64,000 nt of DNA from Saccharothrix sp. ALI-22-I (GCF_001984175.1 NZ_MTQP01000064.1:248001-312000), one strand, 5' to 3'. Counted from the first letter of the stretch, positions 14,841 through 24,002 are shown. Notes: generated by a model from the sequence alone, not told the origin. A program made the numbers and translations.

Positions 14841-15347
14841 TCAGCTCTTGCGGCGCATCAGCAGGACCACTCCGACGACCAGTCCGAGCGCGCACGCGAG
14901 CCCGATGACCTCGACCACCTCGCCCGTTCGGCCGCCCGGCAACAGTATGACGACGGCGGCGAGCGCGAGTACGGAGAGTTGAACGGCGGCGAACCTCTTC
15001 GCGGGTGCCTTTAGTGCTTCCAGGTGAATGCGCGACCAGATCGGGACGATCGCCGCGTAGGCGGACAGAACGTGCAACAGGTGCAGGAGCACCACCAGCG
15101 CGAGCACGCCCGCCCACGACGTCTCGCCGTCCACGAACACCATCGCCACCGCCGGGTAGGCGATGATCAACGCGACCGCGGCCGACGCCGGAATCACCAC
15201 CGCGGCCGCCGCCAGCACCCCGTACAGCACGATCGCCAACCACTCGACCCCGTTGGCCACCAACACCCCGGCAACCCCCGCCGCCACACCCCCGACCGCC
15301 GCCCGCAACACCCACCCCGGCAGCCCCGCCCCCAACTCCGTCCTCAC
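14841..15347 (-). CDS. hypothetical polytopic membrane protein
   Basis: 168 residues with about five hydrophobic segments (near residues 13-32, 38-62, 68-100, 115-130 and 140-162) and a short basic C-terminus (M-R-R-K-S). No motif that I recognise. It lies 3' of the DUF58 gene on the same strand but is separated by a 200-base word-repeat array, so it is probably not part of that operon. The 170 bases between it and ndh hold no feature that I can support. Confidence 0.6.
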   Translation of the reverse strand: MRTELGAGLPGWVLRAAVGGVAAGVAGVLVANGVEWLAIVLYGVLAAAAVVIPASAAVALIIAYPAVAMVFVDGETSWAGVLALVVLLHLLHVLSAYAAIVPIWSRIHLEALKAPAKRFAAVQLSVLALAAVVILLPGGRTGEVVEVIGLACALGLVVGVVLLMRRKS

Positions 15348-15370
15348 CCGGTTCCACCCCCACCCACATC

Positions 15371-15561
15371 CCGAGCGTTGAACTCACCGGTCCCGGACGT
15401 TCGACTCTCGCGACCCGAGCGTTCGACTCTCGCGCGTGTCCAACGTTCAGAACGCGCGTGTCCAACGTTCGGAACACCCGAGTTGAACGCTCGGAACGCG
15501 AGAGTCGAACGTCCAGGGCGCGAGAGTCGAACGTTCGCGACCCCTGAGTTCAACGTTCGGG
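15371..15561. repeat. intergenic word-repeat array 2 (contains a third word type)
   Basis: Same style as the other arrays but with an extra word, GAGAGTCGAACGTTC: two inverted copies on the left and two direct on the right. Two GTGTCCAACGTTC copies lie in the middle and GAGTTGAACG-type words near the ends. The overall order is nearly mirror-symmetric, so it can fold into a long stem. It lies directly behind the DUF58 gene (minus strand). Confidence 0.85.
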
Positions 15562-15573
15562 TCGGCGTTCGGG

Positions 15574-16977
15574 TCATCGGTGCAGCCTCCTGCCGGTGCG
15601 GGCCTCGCGCAGCACGCCGGCGATCGGCGCGCCCCACCGCAGCACCGCCACACCGTGCTGCCGCATCGCCTGCAGCCGCACGTCGTGCTCCATCCGGATC
15701 ACCTTCAACGCGCTCACGCCCCACGGCGTCTCCGGGTCGGCCCGCAACGGCTCCGGCAGCACGTCCACCGCCAGCACGAGGTTCCCCCGCCGCGCCGCGT
15801 GCACGGCCAGCTCCACCACCTCGGCGTCCAGGAACGGCGACAGCACCACCACCAGCGCGCCGTGCGGCACCTGTTCGGGCCGCAGCACGGGCCGCTGCGC
15901 CCACCCCGCCGACCGCGCGCACACCACGAGCTGGTTGCGCAGCCGCAGCAACTGCCGCCGCCCCACCCCGGGACGCGCGCCGAGCCGCGGCCGACCGAGG
16001 TCCACCAGGCTCACCCGGTCGCCCTGCCGCAGGTACCCGGCCGCCAACGACGCCGCCGCCCGCACCGCCAGGTCGAGGCTGCCTCCTGGGCGGGCCGTCG
16101 TCCCGCGTGACGCCAACGACCACTCCCCGAGCGACCTGCCGAGCGGGCCGGCCGTCGTCACGCGCGCCGGCGCCGACCATTCCCCCAGCTCCGCGCCGAC
16201 GTCCTGCCGCGTGTCCAACGCCAGCACCACGTCCGCGTCCGCCTCCGCGTGGTGCTCGCGGACGTGCAGGTTCGTGCCCTCGGCGGTGCCCGCCATCGCA
16301 CTGCTGCGCAACGACACCCGCCAGTCGATCCGCCGCAGCCGGTCGCCCGGCTGGAACGCCCGGATGTCGCGCAGCTCCACCGAGTCACCCGGCCGCCGAG
16401 CCCGGTGCGCGCCGACCAGACCCACGGCCCGCGCGGGCAGCAGACCCGCGGGCAACGCCTCCACCGGCGGCAGGATCACCCGACCGCGCTCGGCGGCGGT
16501 GATCGGACCGTGCACGAACAACGCGTCCGGCCCGGCCACCAGGTGATCCGGCCGCAGGTCCACGCCCTCGCCCCACGCGTCACGGCGCAGCACGACCTCG
16601 ATCTCCCGAGCCGACGCGGGCACCAGGTGCACCGGGCCGACACCGCCGTCGCCGACACCGGGCAGCCGGATCGCCATCACCTCGGCGCCCAGTCCCGGAT
16701 CGACCTCCACGACCGACTTGGCCGCGCCGATCTCACCGGTGCGCGGCAGCCCGCGCACCCGCACGGTCGGCGTGCCGAGGACGGGCGTGACCAGGGCGAG
16801 GAGCGTGGAGATCAGCAGCGGCGCGCCGAACAGGACCAGCGCCACCTCGTGCGCCAGCCCGCCGGCCACCACCATCCCGACGCCCAGCGCCAGACCGCGC
16901 ACCAGCGCGTCGGTGGGGTGCCAGTGCGCGCCGCGTCCGCTGGTGAGCGCCTCGCGCAGTCGTTGCGCGCGGTTCAT
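15574..16977 (-). CDS. DUF58 domain membrane protein (MoxR-system partner)
   Basis: 467 residues. Two transmembrane helices near residues 30-70, then a beta-rich region, then the DUF58 signature: RRPGDSVELRDIRAFQPGD followed by LRRIDWRVSLRS. The C-terminal half has a VWA-like fold with VVLALDTRQD as a D-x-[ST]-like metal-site strand. DUF58 proteins work with MoxR AAA+ ATPases as membrane assembly or chaperone systems. ATG 16977 has AGGTG six bases upstream; a GTG at 16986 is possible. Last gene of a four-gene operon with moxR. Confidence 0.85.
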   Translation of the reverse strand: MNRAQRLREALTSGRGAHWHPTDALVRGLALGVGMVVAGGLAHEVALVLFGAPLLISTLLALVTPVLGTPTVRVRGLPRTGEIGAAKSVVEVDPGLGAEVMAIRLPGVGDGGVGPVHLVPASAREIEVVLRRDAWGEGVDLRPDHLVAGPDALFVHGPITAAERGRVILPPVEALPAGLLPARAVGLVGAHRARRPGDSVELRDIRAFQPGDRLRRIDWRVSLRSSAMAGTAEGTNLHVREHHAEADADVVLALDTRQDVGAELGEWSAPARVTTAGPLGRSLGEWSLASRGTTARPGGSLDLAVRAAASLAAGYLRQGDRVSLVDLGRPRLGARPGVGRRQLLRLRNQLVVCARSAGWAQRPVLRPEQVPHGALVVVLSPFLDAEVVELAVHAARRGNLVLAVDVLPEPLRADPETPWGVSALKVIRMEHDVRLQAMRQHGVAVLRWGAPIAGVLREARTGRRLHR

Positions 16978-17007
16978 GACGGGCACCTGTTCATGACGGG
17001 CCCCGGT

Positions 17008-17994
17008 TCACGAGCGGGTGCTCGCCGGGCCGGCCACGCGGCCCAGCAGCTCGGTCACGACCTCCACGCCGGTGACGCCGGACGTCCACGTCTCCGGGCG
17101 CAGCGTGATCCGGTGCGCGAGTGCCGCGACGGCGCACTCCTTCACGTCCTCCGGCAGCACGAAGTCCCGCCCGTCCAGCACCGCCAACGCCCGTGCCACC
17201 AGCACCAACGCCTGTGCGCCACGCGGCGACGCCCCGACCTCCACGGCGGTGTGCGCACGACTCGCGGACGCCAGGTCCACGCAGTACCGCAGCACGTCGT
17301 CGTCCACCGACACCTGCTCCACGCCGTGCTGGAGCTGCCGGAGCCGGGCGGCGTCCAGCACGGGCTCGACCTCGGTCTCCTCGCGCTGCCGGGAAAGCCG
17401 GCGCCGCAGCACCTCGACCTCCTCGGCCGGCGGCGGGTAGCCGATGTCCAGCCGCAGCAGGAACCGGTCCAGCTGCGCCTCCGGCAACGGGTAGGTGCCC
17501 TCGTACTCCACCGGGTTCGCGGTCGCCAGCACGTGGAACGGGCGCGGCAGCGGGAACGTGCGGCCCTCGACCGTGACCTGCCGTTCCTGCATGGCCTCCA
17601 GCAGCGCGGACTGCGTCTTCGGCGGGGTCCGGTTGATCTCGTCGGCCAGCAGCAGGCCGGTGAACAGCGGGCCTTCGCGGAAGGTGAACTCGCGGTCGCC
17701 GGGGTTGTAGAGGAACGAGCCGGTGACGTCGGCGGGCAGCAGGTCGGGCGTGCACTGCAGGCGCTTGAAGTCCAGTTTCAACGCCTGCGCCAGCGACCGC
17801 GCCATCAGCGTCTTGCCCAGGCCCGGCACGTCCTCCAGCAGCACGTGCCCGCCCGCCAGGACCGCCGCCAACGCCAGCCGCAGCGACCGTTCCCGACCCA
17901 CGACGACGGTGCCGACGGCGGCGAGCACCGCCTTGGCCTCGGCCGCGATCGCCTCGACGCCCGTCTTGTCCTGATCGGGGTCCGGTGAGGTCAC
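17008..17994 (-). CDS. MoxR-family AAA+ ATPase
   Basis: 328 residues. Walker A in LLEDVPGLGKT near residue 57, Walker B LLLADEINR, sensor 1 ATANPVEYEGTYPLPEAQLDRF, and the MoxR lid with SPRGAQALV. Such ATPases remodel or activate partners that carry a VWA domain, here the DUF58 protein encoded next. The GTG start overlaps the stop of the upstream membrane-protein gene (GTGA). Confidence 0.92.
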   Translation of the reverse strand: MTSPDPDQDKTGVEAIAAEAKAVLAAVGTVVVGRERSLRLALAAVLAGGHVLLEDVPGLGKTLMARSLAQALKLDFKRLQCTPDLLPADVTGSFLYNPGDREFTFREGPLFTGLLLADEINRTPPKTQSALLEAMQERQVTVEGRTFPLPRPFHVLATANPVEYEGTYPLPEAQLDRFLLRLDIGYPPPAEEVEVLRRRLSRQREETEVEPVLDAARLRQLQHGVEQVSVDDDVLRYCVDLASASRAHTAVEVGASPRGAQALVLVARALAVLDGRDFVLPEDVKECAVAALAHRITLRPETWTSGVTGVEVVTELLGRVAGPASTRS

Positions 17995-18458
17995 AGGTTC
18001 TCCAAGAGATCGGCGAGCTTCGACGGCTCGGGCAGCGGGGCCTTGGGGTCGGTGAGCAGGCGGTGCAGGTCGGCGCCGAGCACCTCGCGTGCCCTGGGGT
18101 CGTGGATGTCGTAGATGCCGTGCACCTGCCGCAACCGGGCTTCCGCCAGCCGCCGCAGCCGGGGCTGGACGCGGTTGGCGAACCGGTCCTGGTCGACGGC
18201 GGCCTCGGCGAACCGGCTCGCGAGGGAACTGGCCTGCGCGGACGTGGCGGTGGAGACGTTCGCGGGCTGCGGCGACCAGACGACGTCCGTCGCGCGCGGC
18301 AGACGTGAGACGAGCAGGGCCAACGCACCGATGGGCAACGCGATCAGCACCGCCCACAGCCACGGCGCGCCGACGCGGTTCAGGACGAACGCGGCACCGG
18401 CCGCGACCACGACCGCCAGCAGCACCGCGCGCATCATGCTGCCGATCAGCGGGCTCAT
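17991..18458 (-). CDS. small membrane protein of the MoxR/DUF58 operon
   Basis: 155 residues with two hydrophobic helices at residues 8-27 and 33-50, then a soluble, charged helical domain (FANRVQPRLRRLAEARLRQVHG) and an end rich in Pro/Leu. Position between the DUF4129 and moxR genes, with four-base overlaps on both sides, is typical of actinobacterial MoxR operons. No enzymatic motif. Confidence 0.78.
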   Translation of the reverse strand: MSPLIGSMMRAVLLAVVVAAGAAFVLNRVGAPWLWAVLIALPIGALALLVSRLPRATDVVWSPQPANVSTATSAQASSLASRFAEAAVDQDRFANRVQPRLRRLAEARLRQVHGIYDIHDPRAREVLGADLHRLLTDPKAPLPEPSKLADLLENL

Positions 18459-19117
18459 CCGAGGTCCCGCACGATGTGCTCCAACGCCTCGGTGGCCGTG
18501 CGCGCGTCCGCCGACGTCACCTCGGCCGTGCCGAACCGGGCCCGCTGGTAGACGCGCTTGAGCGTGCCGGCCGCGTTCTCGTCGACCCGGTAGCGGCGCA
18601 GCAGGTCACCGGTGAACTCGGTCGGCGTCTGGTGGCCCTGGCGCGGCACCCCGCTGTCCTCGGCGGCCCGTTCGAGGCTGAGCCAGGCCGCGATCACCGC
18701 GTCACCGGGCGGCCCGTTCCCGTAGTCGCGCAACTCTTGAAGCGCTTGCGTCGCACGCCGGACGAGGATCTCCGACGGTTCCGCGTCGCCTTCCGGCAGA
18801 TCCGGCGCGTCGACCGCGGCGCCCACACCCCGCCGCCGCCGTCTGCGCCGCAGCCCGCTGATCGACACGAGCAACGCGATCACCCCGATCACCGCCACCG
18901 CGACCAGCACGAGCAGGAACACGAGCAACGACCCGGCCGCCGTGGAACCTTCGACGTCGGTGTCCAGGACCTCGACCGACCTGGTAGCCGGGGCGGTCGT
19001 CTCGTCACCGCCGCTCGGCCGCTCGCTGTACCGAACCGGCGACGTCCCACGCGCGGCGAGAGCGACGAGCACAAGCGCAGACCCCACCGCGAGGACGAGC
19101 GCGAGCCGGGGCTTCAT
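18455..19117 (-). CDS. DUF4129 domain membrane protein
   Basis: 220 residues. N-terminal signal-anchor helix (residues 5-22), a short external loop, a second helix near residues 63-87 followed by six Arg, then a cytoplasmic DUF4129 domain: AAWLSLERAAEDSGVPR, TPTEFTGDLLRRY and LKRVYQRARFG. First gene of the MoxR operon. Its external Thr/Ser-rich loop and internal domain suggest a membrane component of the system. The 168 bases upstream, between this gene and the glycosylase gene, show no clear feature. Confidence 0.82.
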   Translation of the reverse strand: MKPRLALVLAVGSALVLVALAARGTSPVRYSERPSGGDETTAPATRSVEVLDTDVEGSTAAGSLLVFLLVLVAVAVIGVIALLVSISGLRRRRRRRGVGAAVDAPDLPEGDAEPSEILVRRATQALQELRDYGNGPPGDAVIAAWLSLERAAEDSGVPRQGHQTPTEFTGDLLRRYRVDENAAGTLKRVYQRARFGTAEVTSADARTATEALEHIVRDLG

Positions 19118-19285
19118 GCCCCAAGAATGCCTGCCGCCCCGTCACGGCGTGTGCGGTTTTCGGAGAACAGGACCGACCGGAGCAGGCCGCCCGACCAGTT
19201 CGAGCGGTTCCGGACTGGCTGTTCCACCTTCCACGGCGTTCCGCGCCACGTGGAACACACACCCTTGCGGAACAGCGGTTCTCGA

Positions 19286-20002
19286 CTACCGCACGCCATC
19301 CGTCGCCAGGCCCGCCGCCTCGGCCGCCGCGCGCAGGACGTCCTGGAGCATGGGTTGGGTGAGCTTGCCGGTGAACGTGTTCTGCTGGCTCACGTGGTAC
19401 GCGCCGAACAGGTGCAGTGGGGGGCCGTCGTCCTGCGCCGGCAGCGTGACGTGCGCGCCGTGACCGAAAACGGGACGTGGGCGGGGTACCTGCCAGCACG
19501 CGGCCAGCACCGGTAGCACGGCCTGCCAGCCGAACGCGCCCAGCACGAGCACCGCGCGCAACGTCGGCCGCAGCAGTTCCAGTTCCCGGATCAGCCACGG
19601 GCGGCAGTTGTCGCGTTCCTCCGGGGTCGGCTTGTTCTCCGGCGGCGCGCACTTCACCGGGGCGGTGATGCGGGTGCCGATCAGCTGGAGGCCGTCGTCG
19701 ACGTGGGTCGCGGTCGGCTGGTTCGCCAGGCCGACCGCGTGCATCGCCGCGTACAGGAAGTCACCGGAGCGGTCGCCGGTGAACATGCGGCCGGTGCGGT
19801 TGGCGCCGTGCGCGGCGGGGGCCAGGCCGATGATCGCGAGGGAGGCGTCGGCCGGCCCGAAACCCGGCACCGGACGTCCCCAGTACTCCTGGTCCCGGAA
19901 CGCCGCCCGCTTGACCCGCGCCACCTCCTCGCGCCACGCCACCAGCCGCGGGCATGCCCGGCAACTGGTAACCCGTTCGTCAAGAGCGGAAAGCGGGAGC
20001 AC
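19286..20002 (-). CDS. family 5 (UdgB-type) uracil-DNA glycosylase
   Basis: 238 residues. Removes uracil and other deaminated bases from DNA. The family motif is GLAPAAHGANRTGRMFTGD; family 5 enzymes have this A-x-x-A-H form instead of a polar catalytic residue in motif 1. The second motif is HVSQQNTFTG. Four Cys for an Fe-S cluster appear as C-x2-C near residue 14 (TSCRACP) and further on (KCAPPENK, DNCRPW). GTG 20002 follows GGAG; a longer frame upstream would run into the divergent peptidase promoter. Confidence 0.88.
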   Translation of the reverse strand: MLPLSALDERVTSCRACPRLVAWREEVARVKRAAFRDQEYWGRPVPGFGPADASLAIIGLAPAAHGANRTGRMFTGDRSGDFLYAAMHAVGLANQPTATHVDDGLQLIGTRITAPVKCAPPENKPTPEERDNCRPWLIRELELLRPTLRAVLVLGAFGWQAVLPVLAACWQVPRPRPVFGHGAHVTLPAQDDGPPLHLFGAYHVSQQNTFTGKLTQPMLQDVLRAAAEAAGLATDGVR

Positions 20003-20032
20003 TGGCGGTGACTCCGATCGTAGAGTTCGACC

Positions 20033-21520
20033 ATGACCGACAAGGACAACGGCGACGAGAAGGCCGTCAAGGACGATCTCGGCGACGAGAAGGACCTCCC
20101 GGCCGACGACCTCGTCACCACCCAGCACAGCATCACCGTCAAGCGGCGCAAGCTGAACTACACCACGACCACCGGTCGGGTGGTACTGCGCCAGGAGGTG
20201 CTGACCGAGGGCAAGTTCGACGGGCACCTGCCGAAGGCGGAGGTCTTCGTCACCGCGTACACACTGGACGGGGCCGACCCGGCGAAGCGGCCGGTGACGT
20301 TCGCGTTCAACGGCGGGCCCGGCTCGTCCAGCGTGTGGCTGCACCTCGGGCTCCTCGGACCGCGCCGGGTGTTGTCCGGTGACGTCGGCGCCCTCACGCC
20401 GCCGCCGTACGACCTGGTGGACAACGCCGAGACGTTGCTCGCGCACAGCGACCTGGTGTTCATCGACCCCGTGTCCACCGGGTACTCGCGGGCGGTGAAG
20501 GGCGAGAAGCCCGGCGAGTACCACGGGTTCCAGGGCGACCTGGAGTCGGTCGGCGAGGTCATCCGGCTGTGGACGTCGCGCAACGGGCGGTGGATGTCGC
20601 CGAAGTTCCTGGCCGGCGAGTCGTACGGGACGACGCGGGCGGCCGGGTTGGCCGAGTACCTGCAGAACCGGTACGGCATGTACCTCAACGGGCTGATGCT
20701 CATCTCGTCGGTGCTGGACTTCGCGACGTTGGACTTCAGCGAAGGCAACGACCTGCCGCACACGTTGTTCATGCCGACGTACGCGGCGATCGCGCACTAC
20801 CACGGGCTGCACGGGTCGCGGCCGCTGGAGGACGTGCTGGCCGAGGCGGAGGAGTTCGCGTCGCGGGACTACCCGTGGGCGCTGGCACGCGGCAACCGTC
20901 TGTCCACAGAGGAGCGTGCGGACGCGGTGGCGAGGTTGGCGCGGCTCACGGGTCTGAGCGAGGACTACGTGGACCGGGTGAACCTGCGGATCGAGCACGT
21001 GCGGTTCTTCACCGAGTTGCTGCGGTCGGAGCGCAAGGTGGTCGGGCGGTTGGACTCGCGGTTCTCCGGGCCGGACGCGGACTACGGTCGGGAGCACTTC
21101 AGCGAGGACCCGTCGTACTCGGCGATCCTCGGCCCGTACACGGCGGCGTTGAACCACTACGTGCGGGCGGAGTTGGAGTACGAGAACGACCTGCCGTACG
21201 AGATCCTGACGGTGAACGTCAGGCCTTGGTCGTACAAGGAGTTCGAGGGGGTGCACGTGACGGTGGCGAACAAGCTGTCGGCCGCCATGCGCGCCAACCC
21301 GCACCTCCGCGTGCACATCGCATACGGGTATCTGGACGGTGCGACGCCTTACTACGCGGCCGAGCACGTCGTGGCGCACTTGCAGATCCCGGAGGAGTCG
21401 CACGCGAACATCGAGGCCGCGTATTACCCGGCGGGACATATGATGTACGTGCACGAGCCGTCACGGGTGCAGCAGTCGAAGGACTTGGCCGAGTTCGTCC
21501 AATCCGCCTCGAACCGCTAG
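20033..21520 (+). CDS. peptidase S10 family serine carboxypeptidase-like protein
   Basis: 495 residues without a signal peptide. Alpha/beta-hydrolase of the carboxypeptidase Y family: oxyanion segment FNGGPGSSSVWLHLG near residue 97, nucleophile in GESYGTTR near residue 200, catalytic Asp in YLDGATPYY and His in AGHMMY near the end. An acidic N-terminus (D/E/K-rich, residues 1-30) is not part of the domain. Transcribed divergently from the glycosylase gene with only 30 bases between starts, so the two promoters must overlap or lie inside the coding regions. Confidence 0.9.
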   Translation: MTDKDNGDEKAVKDDLGDEKDLPADDLVTTQHSITVKRRKLNYTTTTGRVVLRQEVLTEGKFDGHLPKAEVFVTAYTLDGADPAKRPVTFAFNGGPGSSSVWLHLGLLGPRRVLSGDVGALTPPPYDLVDNAETLLAHSDLVFIDPVSTGYSRAVKGEKPGEYHGFQGDLESVGEVIRLWTSRNGRWMSPKFLAGESYGTTRAAGLAEYLQNRYGMYLNGLMLISSVLDFATLDFSEGNDLPHTLFMPTYAAIAHYHGLHGSRPLEDVLAEAEEFASRDYPWALARGNRLSTEERADAVARLARLTGLSEDYVDRVNLRIEHVRFFTELLRSERKVVGRLDSRFSGPDADYGREHFSEDPSYSAILGPYTAALNHYVRAELEYENDLPYEILTVNVRPWSYKEFEGVHVTVANKLSAAMRANPHLRVHIAYGYLDGATPYYAAEHVVAHLQIPEESHANIEAAYYPAGHMMYVHEPSRVQQSKDLAEFVQSASNR

Positions 21521-21528
21521 ACCCGGGG

Positions 21529-21575
21529 GCACGTCCGGGATGTGAGTGGACTTCACCAAGATCACCCGGACGTGC
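21529..21575 (+). terminator. hairpin after the S10 peptidase gene
   Basis: GCACGTCCGGG pairs with CCCGGACGTGC (11 bp, perfect) around a 25-base loop, nine bases after the stop. Confidence 0.6.
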
Positions 21576-21676
21576 GAACCAGGCGTCAGCGGGGATCGAT
21601 GTCATCGCCGAATGCGTTGCCGGAAATATGGAGGCGGCACACACGGCGGACCCGTAGGCGAACACCACCGTCACCC

Positions 21677-21712
21677 GCCCGCCGCGGACCGAAGGAAGGG
21701 CCCGCGGCGGGC
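21677..21712. terminator. GC-rich hairpin in the intergenic region before the gene remnant
   Basis: GCCCGCCGCGG pairs perfectly with CCGCGGCGGGC around a 14-base loop. It may be a second terminator for the peptidase transcript or belong to the decayed gene that follows. Confidence 0.5.
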
Positions 21713-21759
21713 CAGGGCGACCACCCCGCGGTCACGACCACTCCACGTCGCCCGACGGA

Positions 21760-21976
21760 CCGGGGCGGGTTCCGCGAACTCGATCACCTACACGACCGAC
21801 GGTATGGCCTCGATCGAGCAGGGCGGCGCTGCGCCGTTGCTGTGGTCGAAGACCCTGGAGCTTCCGGCGGGGGAGGCGATCCAGGTGCTCAGGACGGTCG
21901 GGTCGTCAAGGAGAGCAAGAGCAGCGGGCGGTTCGCGGTGGTCGCGGTCAACGAGGTCATCGGCATTCCGAAGTAG
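21760..21976 (+). pseudogene. remnant of a small secreted MmpS-like protein gene
   Basis: One frame reads ITYTTDGMASIEQGGA and LLWSKTLELPAGEAIQVL, the recognisable strand pattern of small actinobacterial exported proteins related to MmpS (Y-x-T-x-G ... P-W-x-K-x-x-x-x-x-G). Near 21890 the sense continues only in another frame, DGRVVKESKSSGRFAVV, ending at TAG 21974. The centre, usually a V-S-A-Q ... S-C-x-I segment with the conserved Cys, is deleted and no signal peptide remains upstream. So this is a frameshifted and deleted fragment. Confidence 0.6.
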
Positions 21977-22010
21977 CCGGCAGTCGCCCGGGGTCAGGGC
22001 ACGTCAGGGG

Positions 22011-23015
22011 TCAGGGCACTACGGAGCGTTCCTCGGCGAAGTGGCACGCGCTGGGGTGGCCGCCGACGCGTGTCACCAGCGCCGGTTCCTCTGTCGCGCA
22101 CACGTCCTGTGCCTTCCAGCACCTCGTGCGGAATCGGCATCCGGAGGGCGGGTTCACGGGGGACGGCACGTCGCCGCTCAACCGGATCACGTCACGCCGG
22201 CCCCGCAGGCCCGGATCGGCTACCGGAACCGCAGACAGCAGGGCCTGTGTGTACGGGTGCGTGGGGTGTCGATAAATCTGTTCCGCGGTCCCGATCTCCA
22301 CGATCTTCCCCAGGTACATCACCGCCACCCGGTCCGACAGGTGCCGCACCACCGACAGGTCGTGCGCGATGAAGATGTACGAAAGACCGAACTCCGCCTG
22401 CAGCTCCCCCAACAGGTTCATCACCTGCGCCTGGATCGACACGTCCAGCGCCGACACCGGCTCGTCGCACACGATCACCTTCGGCCGCAACGCCAACGCC
22501 CGCGCGATCCCGATCCGCTGCCGCTGCCCACCGGAGAACTGGTGCGGGTACCGGTTGATGTGCTCCGGATTCAACCCCACGACGTCCAACAGCTCCCGCA
22601 CCCGCCCAGCCCGTGATGACCGTGGCGCGACCTCCGGGTGGATCTCGAACGGCTCGCCGACGATGTCCCCCACGGTCATCCGCGGGTTCAGCGACGTGTA
22701 CGGGTCCTGCAACACGATCTGCATGTCCCGCCGCCACCGCCGCAACGCGGCCCCACGCAGGTCGAACATCGGCGCCCCCTCGAACAACGCCGCCCCCGAC
22801 GTCGGCGGCTCAAGGCGCATCAGCACCTGGGCCAACGTCGACTTGCCGCACCCCGACTCCCCCACCACCCCCAACGTCTCCCCCGCCCCCAACGTGAACG
22901 ACACCCCGTCCACCGCCCGCACCTGCCCGACGGTCCGCCGGAACGCCACCCCCCGCGTCACCGGGAAGTGCTTCACCAGGTCCCGCACCTCCAGCAGTTC
23001 AGCCACCGAAACCAC
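22011..23015 (-). CDS. oppF: oligopeptide/dipeptide ABC transporter ATP-binding protein (OppF/DppF)
   Basis: 334 residues from GTG 23015 (AGGAGG six bases upstream; GTG 23006 also possible). Walker A GVVGESGCGKST, Q-loop VLQDPYTSLNPRMTV, signature FSGGQRQRIGIARAL, Walker B VIVCDEPVSALD and the H-loop AHDLSVV. The C-terminal oligopeptide-transporter domain has Cys residues (C-R-F-R-T-R-C, D-V-C-A-T, S-A-C-H-F) that suggest an Fe-S site or structural metal. Last gene of the five-gene operon; overlaps the oppD gene. Confidence 0.92.
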   Translation of the reverse strand: MVSVAELLEVRDLVKHFPVTRGVAFRRTVGQVRAVDGVSFTLGAGETLGVVGESGCGKSTLAQVLMRLEPPTSGAALFEGAPMFDLRGAALRRWRRDMQIVLQDPYTSLNPRMTVGDIVGEPFEIHPEVAPRSSRAGRVRELLDVVGLNPEHINRYPHQFSGGQRQRIGIARALALRPKVIVCDEPVSALDVSIQAQVMNLLGELQAEFGLSYIFIAHDLSVVRHLSDRVAVMYLGKIVEIGTAEQIYRHPTHPYTQALLSAVPVADPGLRGRRDVIRLSGDVPSPVNPPSGCRFRTRCWKAQDVCATEEPALVTRVGGHPSACHFAEERSVVP

Positions 23016-23982
23016 CGACGACCTCCTCTGCGAAGTGGCACGCGCTGGTCCGCCCGAACCCCAGCCGCACGGCCCCCGGGACATCGGAAACGCACACGTC
23101 CTCGGCCCGCGGGCAGCGGGGGTGGAACGGGCACCCCGACGGAATCCGCAGCAGGCTCGGCGGCAGCCCGCGGATCGTCTCCAACGCCGTGCCCTTCGAG
23201 TCCAACCGGGGCAGCGACCGCATCAACGCCGCCGTGTACGGGTGGCCCGGCGAGCGGAACAACGACACCGTGTCCGCCTGCTCCACGATCCGCCCCGCGT
23301 ACATCACCACGATCCGGTCGGCCACCTCCGCGACGACCCCCAGATCGTGCGTGATCAGGACCAACCCCATCTGCCGCTCACGCTGGATCTCCGCCAGCAG
23401 GTCCATGATCTGCGCCTGCACGGTCACGTCCAGCGCCGTCGTCGGCTCGTCCGCGATCAGCACCTCCGGGTCCAGCGCCAACGACATCGCGATCATCGCC
23501 CGCTGCCGCATCCCACCGGAGAACTGGTGCGGGTACTCCCGGACCCGTTGCCGCGCGGCCGGAATCCGCACCAGGTCGAGCAGTTCGATCGCCCGTGCCC
23601 GCGCCTCGGCCCGGCTCATCCCCCGCCGCACCCGCAGCTGTTCCTCGATCTGGAACCCCACCGTGAACACCGGGTTCAACGCCGACAGCGCGTCCTGGAA
23701 GATCATCGCCACGCCTTCGGCGCGCACCGAGCGACGACGTTCCGCCGAAGCCGACAGCAACTCCTCGCCGTGGAACCGCACCGATCCCCGCGTCACGAAC
23801 GCCGGCGGCGTGTCGAGAATCCCCATGATCGCGTGCGCGGTCACGCTCTTCCCGGACCCGGACTCACCCAGCACGGCCAACGTCTCACCGGCCGACACGC
23901 GGTAGCTCACGCCGTTCAGCACGCGCGCCACCCCGTCCCGCGTCCGGAACTCCACGTGCAGGTCCTCGACCTCCAGCAGCAC
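22999..23982 (-). CDS. oppD: oligopeptide/dipeptide ABC transporter ATP-binding protein (OppD/DppD)
   Basis: 327 residues. Walker A AVLGESGSGKSV, Q-loop MIFQDALSALNPVFTV, signature FSGGMRQRAMIAMSLA, Walker B VLIADEPTTALD and H-loop THDLGVVAEV. The C-terminal domain carries C-P-F-H-P-R-C, D-V-C-V-S and S-A-C-H-F. Forms the second ATPase of a heterodimer with OppF. Twenty bases after oppC. Confidence 0.92.
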   Translation of the reverse strand: MLLEVEDLHVEFRTRDGVARVLNGVSYRVSAGETLAVLGESGSGKSVTAHAIMGILDTPPAFVTRGSVRFHGEELLSASAERRRSVRAEGVAMIFQDALSALNPVFTVGFQIEEQLRVRRGMSRAEARARAIELLDLVRIPAARQRVREYPHQFSGGMRQRAMIAMSLALDPEVLIADEPTTALDVTVQAQIMDLLAEIQRERQMGLVLITHDLGVVAEVADRIVVMYAGRIVEQADTVSLFRSPGHPYTAALMRSLPRLDSKGTALETIRGLPPSLLRIPSGCPFHPRCPRAEDVCVSDVPGAVRLGFGRTSACHFAEEVVGGFGG

Positions 23983-24002
23983 GCCAACGCCTCCTCAGCC
24001 GA

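Noticed and set aside
19286..21454. 722-codon minus-strand frame covering the S10 peptidase and the glycosylase
   Set aside because: Only the last 238 residues match a family; the upstream part is antisense to the peptidase, so the glycosylase start was placed at 20002.
21546..22616. 356-codon plus-strand frame over the MmpS-like remnant and into the oppF region
   Set aside because: Only a short internal part has sense; the rest is antisense to oppF.
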